Part shown: positions 1-6,436 of the stretch, in pieces
How the letters are laid out: each line of letters starts with the position of its first letter
Position numbering within the stretch: the stretch's first letter is position 1
DNA from: Lachnospiraceae bacterium
Lineage (GTDB): Bacteria > Bacillota_A > Clostridia > Lachnospirales > Lachnospiraceae
NCBI GenBank assembly: GCA_017613055.1
Contig: JAGAES010000158.1
Span: 1 to 11,637, forward strand
Length of the DNA: 11,637 nucleotides
Direction of reading: 5' to 3'
Notes under the pieces: generated by a model
What the model was told of the DNA's origin: nothing
Database searches by the model: none
Seen by the model: only the letters and a program-made list of their open reading frames with translations
Translations under genes and position numbers: made by a program

Positions 1-1
1 G

Positions 2-283
2 GATGGCACAAGAATCCGTAAGATGACGACCATCGAAGCGGATTTCACGAGTCCTTTCCAGGGAAAGACGATTAATTTCTCGTCGATTACGAGAGAATTC
101 AAGGATGGTCTTGCGATTCCTTCGACGTCCGACCAGGCATTCTGGGAGAGCACGATTAAGGAGACCGAACTTTACGAAGACGTTATCTATATCAAGCTGC
201 ATTATGTCTTCAAACTGATGCTTGAAAACGACGAAATTGAGGTCGGCGATCTCGATATCTGGATGAAAAAAGCCGGAACCTGA
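2..283 (+). CDS. C-terminal end of an unrecognised protein (5' partial)
   Basis: The reading frame is open to the left edge of the window and ends in a double stop (TGA TAA). An ATG lies at 23, but no Shine-Dalgarno sequence precedes it and the frame continues upstream with coding-like codons, so I read this as the last ~93 residues of a longer protein. The visible part is mixed alpha/beta-like and acidic towards the end, finishing in EVGDLDIWMKKAGT. There is no membrane segment, no cysteine and no motif I recognise. No terminator is visible between it and the regulator promoter that starts 19 bases after the stop, so some read-through into the next gene is possible. Function unknown. Confidence 0.6.
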   Translation, partial: DGTRIRKMTTIEADFTSPFQGKTINFSSITREFKDGLAIPSTSDQAFWESTIKETELYEDVIYIKLHYVFKLMLENDEIEVGDLDIWMKKAGT

Positions 284-301
284 TAAGCGTTTGATTTCTG
301 C

Positions 302-330
302 TTGACTTTTACATTGTTTTAGTGTATACA
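302..330 (+). promoter_or_regulatory. Sigma-A promoter of the GntR/FCD regulator
   Basis: TTGACT (302-307) and TATACA (325-330) are separated by exactly 17 bases. Transcription would start near 337, giving a leader of about 35 bases before the ATG at 372. The -10 hexamer sits inside a palindrome that resembles a FadR/VanR-type GntR operator. Confidence 0.75.
323..330. promoter_or_regulatory. Putative GntR/FCD operator overlapping the -10 box
   Basis: TGTATACA is a perfect 8-bp palindrome, and the wider context GTGTATACAA fits the TnGTnnnACnA-type core known for the FadR subfamily of GntR regulators. It covers the -10 of the promoter of a gene that encodes such a regulator. The inference is negative autoregulation by blocking RNA polymerase. 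Only one site is visible in the window. Confidence 0.5.
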
Positions 331-371
331 ATCTGTGTGGACCGATGATTCGGCCGGAAAGAGGAGCAGAA

Positions 372-1058
372 ATGGACGAGCCTGTTTTTTCCAAGGAAAG
401 CACAGATAAATACTCCCTGCGCGGTATGGTTTTCACCAGACTCCGTGAGGACATTCTGTCCGGCAAATACGAAGCCGGAGAGGAATTGAAGGAGATTGCC
501 ATCGGTGACGAACTCGGCGTAAGCCGAACCCCGGTGCGTGAGGCGCTTCGTCAGCTGGAGCTCGAAGGTCTTGTGAAGATTATTCCGAACAAGGGCGCTT
601 ACGTGTCCGGCATCTCCAACAAAGATATTCATGACATTTACATGATCCGTTCCTATCTGGAAGGTTTGTGCGCACGATGGGCCTGCGAGAATATCACGCA
701 GGAGCAGATTGACGAGATTGAAGAGGTGATCTACCTTTCCGATTTCCATGTCAAGAAGAAGCACTATGACCAGATTGTCGAACTGGATTCCAAGTTCCAT
801 GAGCTGATGTATGAGGCAAGCGGCAGCAAGATCTTAAGCCACCTGCTGAAGGATTATCACCAGTACGTTCACAGCCTCAGAAAGATTACGCTTTCTGACC
901 CGGAGCGTGCCGCTCACTCGAACGCGGAGCACCTCGCGATTCTCGAAGCAATCCGGCTTCGGGATAAAGAAAAAGCCGAGAAGCTCGCGCACGAGCACAT
1001 CATCCAGACCATCAGCAACATCAACAACCACAACCTGGCACAGGATAAAAAAGACTGA
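372..1058 (+). CDS. GntR family transcriptional regulator, FadR subfamily with FCD effector domain
   Basis: This 228-residue protein has the two-domain layout of FCD-type GntR repressors. A winged helix covers about residues 18-80; its recognition helix carries SRTPVREALRQLE and its wing NKGAYV. An all-helical FCD ligand domain covers about 88-212. The usual metal/carboxylate ligands of FCD domains appear present: D139 and H143 (LDSKFH), H187 (EHLAI) and H209 near the end. Regulators of this type usually respond to small organic acids or sugar acids, but no catabolic genes adjoin it here, so the effector cannot be inferred. I chose ATG 372 because AGGAG (362-366) lies 5 bases upstream; an earlier in-frame ATG at 345 has no such site. 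The gene stands alone, with its own promoter and a terminator 11 bases after the stop. Probably autoregulated through TGTATACA. Confidence 0.92.
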   Translation: MDEPVFSKESTDKYSLRGMVFTRLREDILSGKYEAGEELKEIAIGDELGVSRTPVREALRQLELEGLVKIIPNKGAYVSGISNKDIHDIYMIRSYLEGLCARWACENITQEQIDEIEEVIYLSDFHVKKKHYDQIVELDSKFHELMYEASGSKILSHLLKDYHQYVHSLRKITLSDPERAAHSNAEHLAILEAIRLRDKEKAEKLAHEHIIQTISNINNHNLAQDKKD

Positions 1059-1069
1059 AGAAAGTTTAC

Positions 1070-1103
1070 GGGCTGTCGCACCAAGCGTCAGCCTTTTTGT
1101 TTT
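1070..1103 (+). terminator. Rho-independent terminator of the GntR/FCD gene
   Basis: GGCTG (1071-1075) pairs with CAGCC (1089-1093). After a T-T mismatch the inner CGC (1077-1079) pairs with GCG (1085-1087) around the loop ACCAA. The run TTTTTGTTTT follows at 1094-1103. It begins 11 bases after the regulator stop. The same hairpin recurs in inverted orientation at 1307-1331, so it is also the left tip of the large palindrome. Confidence 0.75.
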
Positions 1104-1296
1104 GCTAAGGCTTGGTTGACAGGCATACCCCCGTTATAACTGCGTTGCAACGCCTCGCCAAACTTCCTCTAAGAGCGGCAGGAAAGCCGCTCGGTGGCGT
1201 CCTCGCGCCTTGCCGCTCTAGGAGGTGATTTCGGCTCGGCTAAAGGCGCAACTGAAATGCAGTTCTAACGGGGGTATGCCTGTACCAAGCCCGTTA

Positions 1297-1331
1297 CATA
1301 ATAATAGGGCTGCCGCTTGGTGCGACAGCCC
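1297..1331 (-). terminator. Terminator hairpin of the ABC-F gene
   Basis: Read on the minus strand, GGGCTG and CAGCCC close a hairpin at 1331-1307, followed by the modest T/A tract TATTATTATG. It starts 16 bases past the ABC-F stop. It is an inverted copy of the regulator terminator, differing at one position over about 24. The tail is weaker than that of the left copy, so efficiency is uncertain. Confidence 0.55.
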
Positions 1332-1347
1332 TGTAGAATAGGTGTTG

Positions 1348-3261
1348 TTAGTTCAGTTCTTCCCATTCGGTCATGGCGGCGAGGAGGTTTTCCTCAACTT
1401 TTCCTTTCTCTTCGGAAAGACGGTTCAGTTCGTAAGAATTGGTGCAGTTTTCGGGAAGCAGCATAGCCTCATCGATTTCGGCGAGCTTGGTTTCGTAGGA
1501 TTCAATCTGCTCTTCGAGCTTGGCGATGCGGTTGCGGAGTTTGCGTTCCCCGGCTTCCTTGGCTTTCTGGTCTTTCCAGTTCTGCTTGGAAGCGGTCTCC
1601 ATGGTGTCCTTCGAAGAATCGGCGGAGACGGAGGTGAAGCCTGCGATGGCCTCTTTCCGTTCCTTCTGTGCGAGGTAATCCGTATAGTTGCCTTCGTAGG
1701 AGAGGATTGTTTCGTGCGTCAGGTCGAGGATGCGGGTTGCGGTCTTGTCGACAAAATACCGGTCGTGGGAAACATAGAAGACTGTTCCTTCGTAGCTTCG
1801 AAGCGCTTCCTCGAGGATTTCCTTGCTCGTGATATCTAAGTGGTTGGTCGGCTCGTCAAGAAGCAGGAAGTTAGCTTCCGAGAGCATCAGTTTTACCAGA
1901 GACAGGCGTCCGCGCTCACCGCCTGAAAGGGCGGAGATTGGTTTGAAGACGTCTTCGCCGGTGAAGAGGAACAGTGCAAGCGTGTTACGAATCTCGGTAT
2001 TGTTCATACCCGGATGATCATCGCTGATTTCCCCGAATACGGTATTGTTTTCGTTGAAGTTCTGCTGTTCCTGATCGTAGTAACCAATTGTAACTTTCGC
2101 GCCTTCGCGGATGGTTCCCGCGTCCTGAGGCAGGAGACCGCGGATAATCTTGAGCATCGTCGTCTTGCCGGTCCCGTTTTCCCCGAGAAGAGCAACGCGC
2201 TCGCCTTTTTTGATCAGAAAACTGATATCGTGAAAGAGCGGTTTTCCGGGGAAAGATTTCGAAAGACCGGTCACGGCCAGCACGTCCTTGCCGCTTTCAA
2301 TATGCGGCACGAGACGGATCCGCATGCCCTGTTCTTCGGAAAGAGGCTTTTCGACGCGTTCCATCTTCTCGAGCATCTTCTCGCGGCTTTCGGCACGTTT
2401 GATTGCTTTCTCGCGGCCGAAGGAACGAAGTTTGGCAATGACCTCTTCCTGATGCCTGATCTCACGCTGCTGGTTTACGTAGCGGCGGCGTTCCGCCTCG
2501 CGGACCTGCGCCTTCTTTTCATAGAACTCATCATAATTTCCGAGATAAGTCATGGAACGGTTGTGCTCGATTTCCACGACGCGGTTCACAATGCGGTTTA
2601 AGAAATAACGGTCATGGGAGACCACGAGAACGGCGCCTTTATACTGTGCGAGATAGCCTTCCAGCCATGCGATGCTTTGCATATCAAGGTGGTTCGTCGG
2701 CTCGTCGAGAATCAGCAGTTTCGGCGAAGACAGAAGAATTCTTGCAAGCGCGACGCGTGTCTTCTGACCGCCTGACAGCTGTGAAACGGGCTTATCGAAT
2801 TCCTCTTCGGAGAACCCGAGACCTTTGATGATTCCGGTCACTTCCGAGCGGAGCGCATAGCCGTTTTCCTGCTCAAACTTATGATTCAGGCGTTCGTATT
2901 CCTTGTAGGCTTCCGTAAGCGTGTCGCCGGACAGATGCTTCATCTCCGCCTCAACCTCGCGAAGCCTTGCTTCGACCTCGAGGATATCCTTCTTAACATC
3001 GATTACGGTATCGTAAATCCCGCGGTCGCCTTCCATATCCTGATGCTGGGAGAGGTAACCGATGGTAAGGCCTTTTTCCATGATTACATCGCCCGAATCC
3101 GGTGCGAGTTCTCCGAGCACAATACGAAGAAGGGTCGTCTTACCCGCGCCGTTCCGCCCGATGAGAGCCACTTTGTCGTGCTCGTTCATCTGAAACGAAA
3201 CGCCGTCGAGAACGACTTCCTCACCGAACGCTTTGCTTATGTTGTTCACACTGAGTATCAT
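1348..3261 (-). CDS. ABC-F family ATP-binding protein (YdiF/Uup-like)
   Basis: This 637-residue soluble protein has two ABC ATPase domains in one chain and no membrane segments, the hallmark of ABC-F proteins, which act on the ribosome rather than in transport. Domain 1 has Walker A GRNGAGKTT (35-43), signature LSGGQ (162-166), Walker B plus LILDEPTNHLD (183-193) and SHDR (215-218). A charged helical interdomain linker of the P-site tRNA interaction type spans about 245-310. Domain 2 has GENGTGKTT (360-368), LSGGE (445-449), LLLDEPTNHLD (466-476) and SHDR (498-501). A C-terminal coiled coil (about 560-637) resembles that of Uup/YdiF. Family members resolve stalled ribosomes or, in some clades, protect against antibiotics; nothing here marks it as a resistance factor. 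I chose ATG 3261: an in-frame TTG at 3330 falls on the -35 box of its promoter. The Shine-Dalgarno is weak. Confidence 0.93.
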   Translation of the reverse strand: MILSVNNISKAFGEEVVLDGVSFQMNEHDKVALIGRNGAGKTTLLRIVLGELAPDSGDVIMEKGLTIGYLSQHQDMEGDRGIYDTVIDVKKDILEVEARLREVEAEMKHLSGDTLTEAYKEYERLNHKFEQENGYALRSEVTGIIKGLGFSEEEFDKPVSQLSGGQKTRVALARILLSSPKLLILDEPTNHLDMQSIAWLEGYLAQYKGAVLVVSHDRYFLNRIVNRVVEIEHNRSMTYLGNYDEFYEKKAQVREAERRRYVNQQREIRHQEEVIAKLRSFGREKAIKRAESREKMLEKMERVEKPLSEEQGMRIRLVPHIESGKDVLAVTGLSKSFPGKPLFHDISFLIKKGERVALLGENGTGKTTMLKIIRGLLPQDAGTIREGAKVTIGYYDQEQQNFNENNTVFGEISDDHPGMNNTEIRNTLALFLFTGEDVFKPISALSGGERGRLSLVKLMLSEANFLLLDEPTNHLDITSKEILEEALRSYEGTVFYVSHDRYFVDKTATRILDLTHETILSYEGNYTDYLAQKERKEAIAGFTSVSADSSKDTMETASKQNWKDQKAKEAGERKLRNRIAKLEEQIESYETKLAEIDEAMLLPENCTNSYELNRLSEEKGKVEENLLAAMTEWEELN

Positions 3262-3301
3262 AAATCCGTACCTGTCCGTATTGTGCCAAAATGCCTTCCC
3301 T

Positions 3302-3330
3302 ATTCTAACGGATTCTTCCGGAAAATGCAA
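3302..3330 (-). promoter_or_regulatory. Promoter of the ABC-F gene
   Basis: On the minus strand TTGCAT (3330-3325) and TAGAAT (3307-3302) are separated by 17 bases. Transcription would start near 3295, about 33 bases before the ATG at 3261. Its -35 lies only 6 bases from the -35 of the rightward promoter, so the two are back to back. The first 12 bases, TTGCATTTTCCG, are identical in the serS promoter. Confidence 0.65.
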
Positions 3331-3336
3331 CTATGC

Positions 3337-3365
3337 TTGACGCGTGTATCGGAACTCCTTATAAT
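3337..3365 (+). promoter_or_regulatory. Promoter of the nnr-corC-rlmH-hisA operon
   Basis: TTGACG (3337-3342) and a consensus TATAAT (3360-3365) are separated by 17 bases. This is the best sigma-A match in the window. Transcription would start near 3372 and run through the small ORF into nnr; I see no other convincing promoter before the nnr start. Confidence 0.8.
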
Positions 3366-3380
3366 ACAAGATATAGTAAT

Positions 3381-3542
3381 TTGCTATTTGGGGTTATTGA
3401 TCCGGCACCGGATACGGTCATCCGCGTGTTCATGGCCTGGTACGGTACCAAGAAGCCCGTGAAGATCACGGAGCAGGAACTGAGCGCGCCGGAGCGCGTG
3501 GGATTTACCGTTGTGGAATGGGGCGGAAGCGAGAGCCGTTAA
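3381..3542 (+). CDS. Small hypothetical protein, start uncertain (37-53 residues)
   Basis: The frame ending at 3542 has coding character: most third positions from about 3399 on are G or C, as in the neighbouring genes, and the C-terminus reads ERVGFTVVEWGGSESR. The start is unclear. An upstream ATG at 3333 precedes the operon promoter, so it cannot be used from that transcript. Candidates inside the transcript are TTG 3381 (53 aa), GTG 3426 and ATG 3432 (37 aa); none has a Shine-Dalgarno. It ends 25 bases before the nnr start and would be the first gene of that operon. It has no cysteines, signal peptide or membrane segment. It could be a genuine small protein with weak or leaderless initiation, a remnant of a larger gene, or a translated leader. 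I do not recognise the family. Confidence 0.45.
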   Translation: MLFGVIDPAPDTVIRVFMAWYGTKKPVKITEQELSAPERVGFTVVEWGGSESR

Positions 3543-3567
3543 GAAGAGAATATAAGGGGAGGTGTCT

Positions 3568-5088
3568 ATGGGAGAACGGTTCGGAAACCGTGTTGTAACG
3601 GCGGAACAGATGAAGAAAATCGAAGGCACTGCAATCGAGAAAATGGGAATCCCGTCGCTTCTTCTGATGGAGCATGCGGCGAGTGCGGTTGCCGAACAAT
3701 TAAAGGATTTTCGGAAGGTGCTGATTCTTGTCGGAAACGGCAAGAACGGCGGGGATGCCGTGGCAGTCGGAAGGCTGCTGCTTCGAAAAGGCATCCGCTG
3801 TGATTTTCAGACCTTCTATGAGCATACCGAATGTCCGGAACTTCTCAAACAGTGGGAGATTCTGAACGCCTTCGACGATGCATTTGACACTTATGAGACC
3901 GGCAACGCGCCGGATTATACGGCTTATGACGCAATCGTTGACGGTGTGTTCGGTATCGGACTGAACCGCGCCGTGAACACCGAAACAGTCCGGATATTCA
4001 ATCAGATCAACGGCCTGTTCCGGCGCCCGAAAGTGATTGCAATTGATATTCCTTCAGGCATCGACGCAACCTGTGGAAAGGTGTGCGGCGGAGCTTTGAA
4101 AGCGGACGTTACCGTCACATTTGCCTATCCGAAGACCGGACTTTTGTTATACCCCGGAAGAAAGTATGCGGGGAAACTGATCGTTTCCGACATCGGACTT
4201 CCGGAAGGAACGGAGAGGCCGGAATATGTTACATTTGACGCGGTAACCGAACTCGGACTTCCGGAGAGAAGGCCGGACGGTAACAAGGGCGATTTCGGAA
4301 AGATTTCGCTTGTCGCAGGGTGCGACGATATGCCCGGTGCTGCATGCTTCTGTGCTCGGGCGATGTACCGGAGCGGCGCGGGGCTTGTGCGCGTCATCGG
4401 AACGGAGCAGAGCCTTTCGGTTTTGCATAATGCGTGCCCGGAGGCGGTTTCGCAGACAAGAGAGAAAGCATTTGCGGCAGGGAACCCGTATGCGGGCTTT
4501 GACAATGTAATCGTCATCGGTCCGGGGCTCGGAACCGACAGCGACGCGGAACGGCTTTTGGACCTTGCGATTCAATACGGCAAGCGGCTCGTACTTGACG
4601 CCGACGCGCTCAACATACTGGCAACAAGACTCGATAAGATGAGCCTTGACCCGGAGCACAGGCTGAACCTTTTAAACGACTGGCTTCCGGACGATACGAT
4701 CGTGACGCCGCATCCCGGCGAGATGAGCCGCCTTCTGAATGTGCCGGTCTCGGAACTGAAGGAGGACCCGCTTGTATTCGCGAAGATGATCCGCAGATAC
4801 TGCGAATTCGTGTGGGTTTGGAAGGACGCGTGCTCAATGGTAATCAGCCGGAACGGCTTTTACATGAACCAGAGCGGCAACGAGGCGATGGCGACCGCCG
4901 GCAGCGGGGACGTACTTGCCGGAGTCTGCGGAGCCATGGCGGCCAACGACATGCCGATGGAGAAGGCTGCGAGCGCCGCGGTATACCTTCACGGACTTGC
5001 CGGCGACGCATGCAAGAAAGAACTCGGCAGCTACGGCACGATGGCCGGCGATATCGCGAATGCGGTGGCTGAGGTATTACATTTTTAG
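3568..5088 (+). CDS. nnr: Bifunctional NAD(P)H-hydrate epimerase / ADP-dependent NAD(P)H-hydrate dehydratase
   Basis: This cytosolic metabolite-repair enzyme converts hydrated, damaged NAD(P)H back to NAD(P)H: the N-terminal domain epimerises the R and S forms and the C-terminal domain dehydrates the S form using ADP. The 506 residues match the fused family size. The YjeF_N epimerase domain (about 1-225) shows GNGKNGGDA (56-64), DGVFGIGLNR (125-134) and IDIPSGIDA (159-167). The carbohydrate-kinase-like dehydratase domain (about 238-506) shows KGDFGKI (240-246), GPGLG (318-322), LDADALNI (343-350), TPHPGE (380-385) and AGSGDVLAG (444-452) with likely catalytic D448. The usual K-G-A-x-T stretch reads K419-D-A-C-S, a divergence. 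ATG 3568 is chosen because AGGGGAGG ends at 3562, five bases upstream; GTG 3562 overlaps that site. The corC-like gene follows after 9 bases. Confidence 0.93.
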   Translation: MGERFGNRVVTAEQMKKIEGTAIEKMGIPSLLLMEHAASAVAEQLKDFRKVLILVGNGKNGGDAVAVGRLLLRKGIRCDFQTFYEHTECPELLKQWEILNAFDDAFDTYETGNAPDYTAYDAIVDGVFGIGLNRAVNTETVRIFNQINGLFRRPKVIAIDIPSGIDATCGKVCGGALKADVTVTFAYPKTGLLLYPGRKYAGKLIVSDIGLPEGTERPEYVTFDAVTELGLPERRPDGNKGDFGKISLVAGCDDMPGAACFCARAMYRSGAGLVRVIGTEQSLSVLHNACPEAVSQTREKAFAAGNPYAGFDNVIVIGPGLGTDSDAERLLDLAIQYGKRLVLDADALNILATRLDKMSLDPEHRLNLLNDWLPDDTIVTPHPGEMSRLLNVPVSELKEDPLVFAKMIRRYCEFVWVWKDACSMVISRNGFYMNQSGNEAMATAGSGDVLAGVCGAMAANDMPMEKAASAAVYLHGLAGDACKKELGSYGTMAGDIANAVAEVLHF

Positions 5089-5097
5089 GAGAAACGA

Positions 5098-5952
5098 ATG
5101 GAAGAGAACCGAAGTCTTTTGGTGAGGCTCAGAGACTTAATTCACAAAAAGAAAAGCGACGAAGACACCGACGAAGAAATCATCTCGATGGTGAACGATT
5201 ATAAGGACCAGGGCGCGCTCGAAGAGGGCGAGGCCGAGATGATCACGAACATCATGGAATTTTCCGATACGCAGGTAAAGGACATCATGACGCATCGGAG
5301 CAAGATGGACGCGATTTCGAAGGACACTTCGATGGAGAAAGCGCTCCATCACATGCTGCATTGCAATTATACGCGCTATCCGCTGTATGACACGACCGAC
5401 GACAACATCATCGGCATCCTCTACTTAAAGGACGTCATGCTTGCGTACCTCGAAGGCGACCGCGAAACGCCGCTTTCCGAAATCGCGCGAGAGCCGTTCT
5501 GCGTGCCGGAGACGCTCCCGATCGACAGCCTTTTCGATGAGATGCAGCGAAAGAAGATTCATATGGCGGTCGTCATCGACGAGTACGGCCAGACGTCCGG
5601 AATCGTCTGCATGGAAGACATCTTAGAGGAAATCGTCGGCGACATCCAGGACGAGTACGACAAGGAAGAAGTCGTCGCGAAGAAGAAGGGTGACGCGCTG
5701 TTCGTTAAGGGCAGCATGCCTCTTGAGGAACTTTCCGAGAAGCTTCCGTCTCTCGAAATCGCGCCAAATGACATGGACAATTTCGAGACCCTGAACGGCC
5801 TTCTGATCTCGCTTCTCGACCATATTCCGGCGGACGGAGAGAAGGCGGTAATTCCCTATGGCGGCTATGTGTTTGATATTCTTTCGTGCCGCCACAAGAT
5901 GGTTTATCAGGTGAAGATCACGCCGCTTAAGAAGGAAACGAAGAACGAATGA
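5098..5952 (+). CDS. CorC/HlyC-like protein with CBS pair, no DUF21 domain
   Basis: This 284-residue protein has a charged N-terminus without transmembrane segments, then a CBS pair and a CorC_HlyC transporter-associated domain. The first CBS begins at DIMTHRSKMDAI (62-73) and runs to about 115 (GILYLKDVM). The second spans about 128-185, with AVVIDEYGQTSGIV (157-170), the family's most typical stretch. The C-terminal domain (about 195-275) contains the conserved-type DNFETLNGLL (227-236). Size and order match the soluble CorC/YbeX type, linked in other bacteria to magnesium/cobalt handling and ribosome homeostasis, rather than the longer membrane-bound CNNM type common in Gram-positives. AGGAG (5087-5091) overlaps the nnr stop codon and lies 6 bases before the ATG. 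The stop overlaps the rlmH start (ATGA), implying translational coupling. The old label hemolysin is historical and should not be taken literally. Confidence 0.88.
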   Translation: MEENRSLLVRLRDLIHKKKSDEDTDEEIISMVNDYKDQGALEEGEAEMITNIMEFSDTQVKDIMTHRSKMDAISKDTSMEKALHHMLHCNYTRYPLYDTTDDNIIGILYLKDVMLAYLEGDRETPLSEIAREPFCVPETLPIDSLFDEMQRKKIHMAVVIDEYGQTSGIVCMEDILEEIVGDIQDEYDKEEVVAKKKGDALFVKGSMPLEELSEKLPSLEIAPNDMDNFETLNGLLISLLDHIPADGEKAVIPYGGYVFDILSCRHKMVYQVKITPLKKETKNE

Positions 5953-6428
5953 GAATCAGCATACTTTGCGTCGGAAAGATTAAGGAAAGCTACTTCCGCG
6001 ACGGAATCGCCGAGTATATGAAACGGCTGTCCCGCTATGCGACGACGGAAATCATCGAAGTGCAGGACGAGAAAACGCCGGACGGCGCCTCGGCGGCCGA
6101 AGAACAGCAGATTCTTATGACGGAAGGCGAGCGGCTTAACAGGCATCTTTCCGATGACGCCTATAAGATTGCGTTGTGCATCGACGGAAAGAAGATGGAT
6201 TCCGTCACATTTTCCGCGAAAATCGAACAGATCAAGACGTCCGGCTACAGCCACATCCAGTTTCTGATCGGCGGCTCGCTCGGGCTTTCGGAAGCCGTCG
6301 TTAGGCGTGCGGACATGCGGCTTTCTTTCTCGGATATGACGTTTCCGCACCAGCTGATGCGGGTGGTGCTGTTAGAACAGATCTACCGCGCGTTCCGCAT
6401 CGCAAACCATGAACCATACCATAAGTGA
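5949..6428 (+). CDS. rlmH: 23S rRNA (pseudouridine-1915-N3)-methyltransferase RlmH
   Basis: RlmH is a SPOUT-fold methyltransferase that uses S-adenosylmethionine to methylate pseudouridine 1915 in helix 69 of 23S rRNA, on assembled ribosomes. The 159-residue length and the whole pattern fit. The start is MRISILCVGKIKE. The cofactor-binding knot region includes FLIGGSLGLS (105-114). The terminal SDMTFPHQLMR (128-138) and EQIYRAFRIANHEPYHK (143-159) are highly characteristic, the last being the diagnostic YHK end. Its ATG overlaps the upstream stop by four bases, and the hisA-like gene follows after 8 bases. Being next to a CorC/YbeX-like gene makes a shared link to late ribosome maturation plausible, but that is inference. 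Confidence 0.96.
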   Translation: MRISILCVGKIKESYFRDGIAEYMKRLSRYATTEIIEVQDEKTPDGASAAEEQQILMTEGERLNRHLSDDAYKIALCIDGKKMDSVTFSAKIEQIKTSGYSHIQFLIGGSLGLSEAVVRRADMRLSFSDMTFPHQLMRVVLLEQIYRAFRIANHEPYHK

Positions 6429-6436
6429 GGAAGACT

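Larger units (their letters stand above)
1070..1331. repeat. ~262-bp imperfect palindrome between convergent genes (MITE-like or structured-RNA candidate)
   Basis: This gene-free gap is almost wholly self-complementary. The outer arms 1070-1087 and 1314-1331 are a perfect 18-bp inverted repeat. Next come spacers of about equal length and T-rich character on each arm's reading strand. Then arms 1109-1143 and 1259-1291 match with a 2-base bulge and one internal mismatch. Near the centre AGAGCGGCA (1172-1180) pairs with TGCCGCTCT (1211-1219), competing with a local hairpin GAGCGGC/GCCGCTC (1173-1192). The core carries AGGAGGTGAT (1220-1229), a near-perfect match to the 16S anti-Shine-Dalgarno complement, but no ORF of note follows it. 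I see no transposase and no clear target-site duplication (flanks TTTAC and TGTAG). It may be a non-autonomous element, or paired terminators grown by inverted duplication. Confidence 0.8.

Noticed and set aside
1116..1140. TTGACA followed by TATAAC inside the palindrome, as a promoter
   Set aside because: The spacer is only 13 bases, too short for sigma-A; both elements are part of the inverted-repeat arm.
2014..2601. 195-codon open frame opposite the ABC-F gene
   Set aside because: It is a shadow of a strongly conserved ABC-F coding sequence, without a ribosome site or domain.
1348..3261. ABC-F gene as an antibiotic-resistance determinant
   Set aside because: Layout and C-terminal coiled coil fit the housekeeping Uup/YdiF-like type; nothing in its context points to resistance.
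3262..3330. TTG-started 23-residue N-terminal extension of the ABC-F protein
   Set aside because: The TTG coincides with the -35 box of the likely promoter, and ABC-F proteins normally start at MILSVNN-like residues.
2881..3462. 193-codon plus-strand frame across the ABC-F start and promoters
   Set aside because: Most of it is antisense to ABC-F; it runs through both promoters and has no initiation signal.
4147..4659. 170-codon minus-strand frame inside nnr
   Set aside because: Antisense to well-conserved Nnr motifs; no start signal or independent support.
5098..5952. Reading the CorC/HlyC-like protein as a hemolysin toxin
   Set aside because: The name is historical; domains are a CBS pair and a CorC_HlyC domain, with no pore-forming or secretion features.
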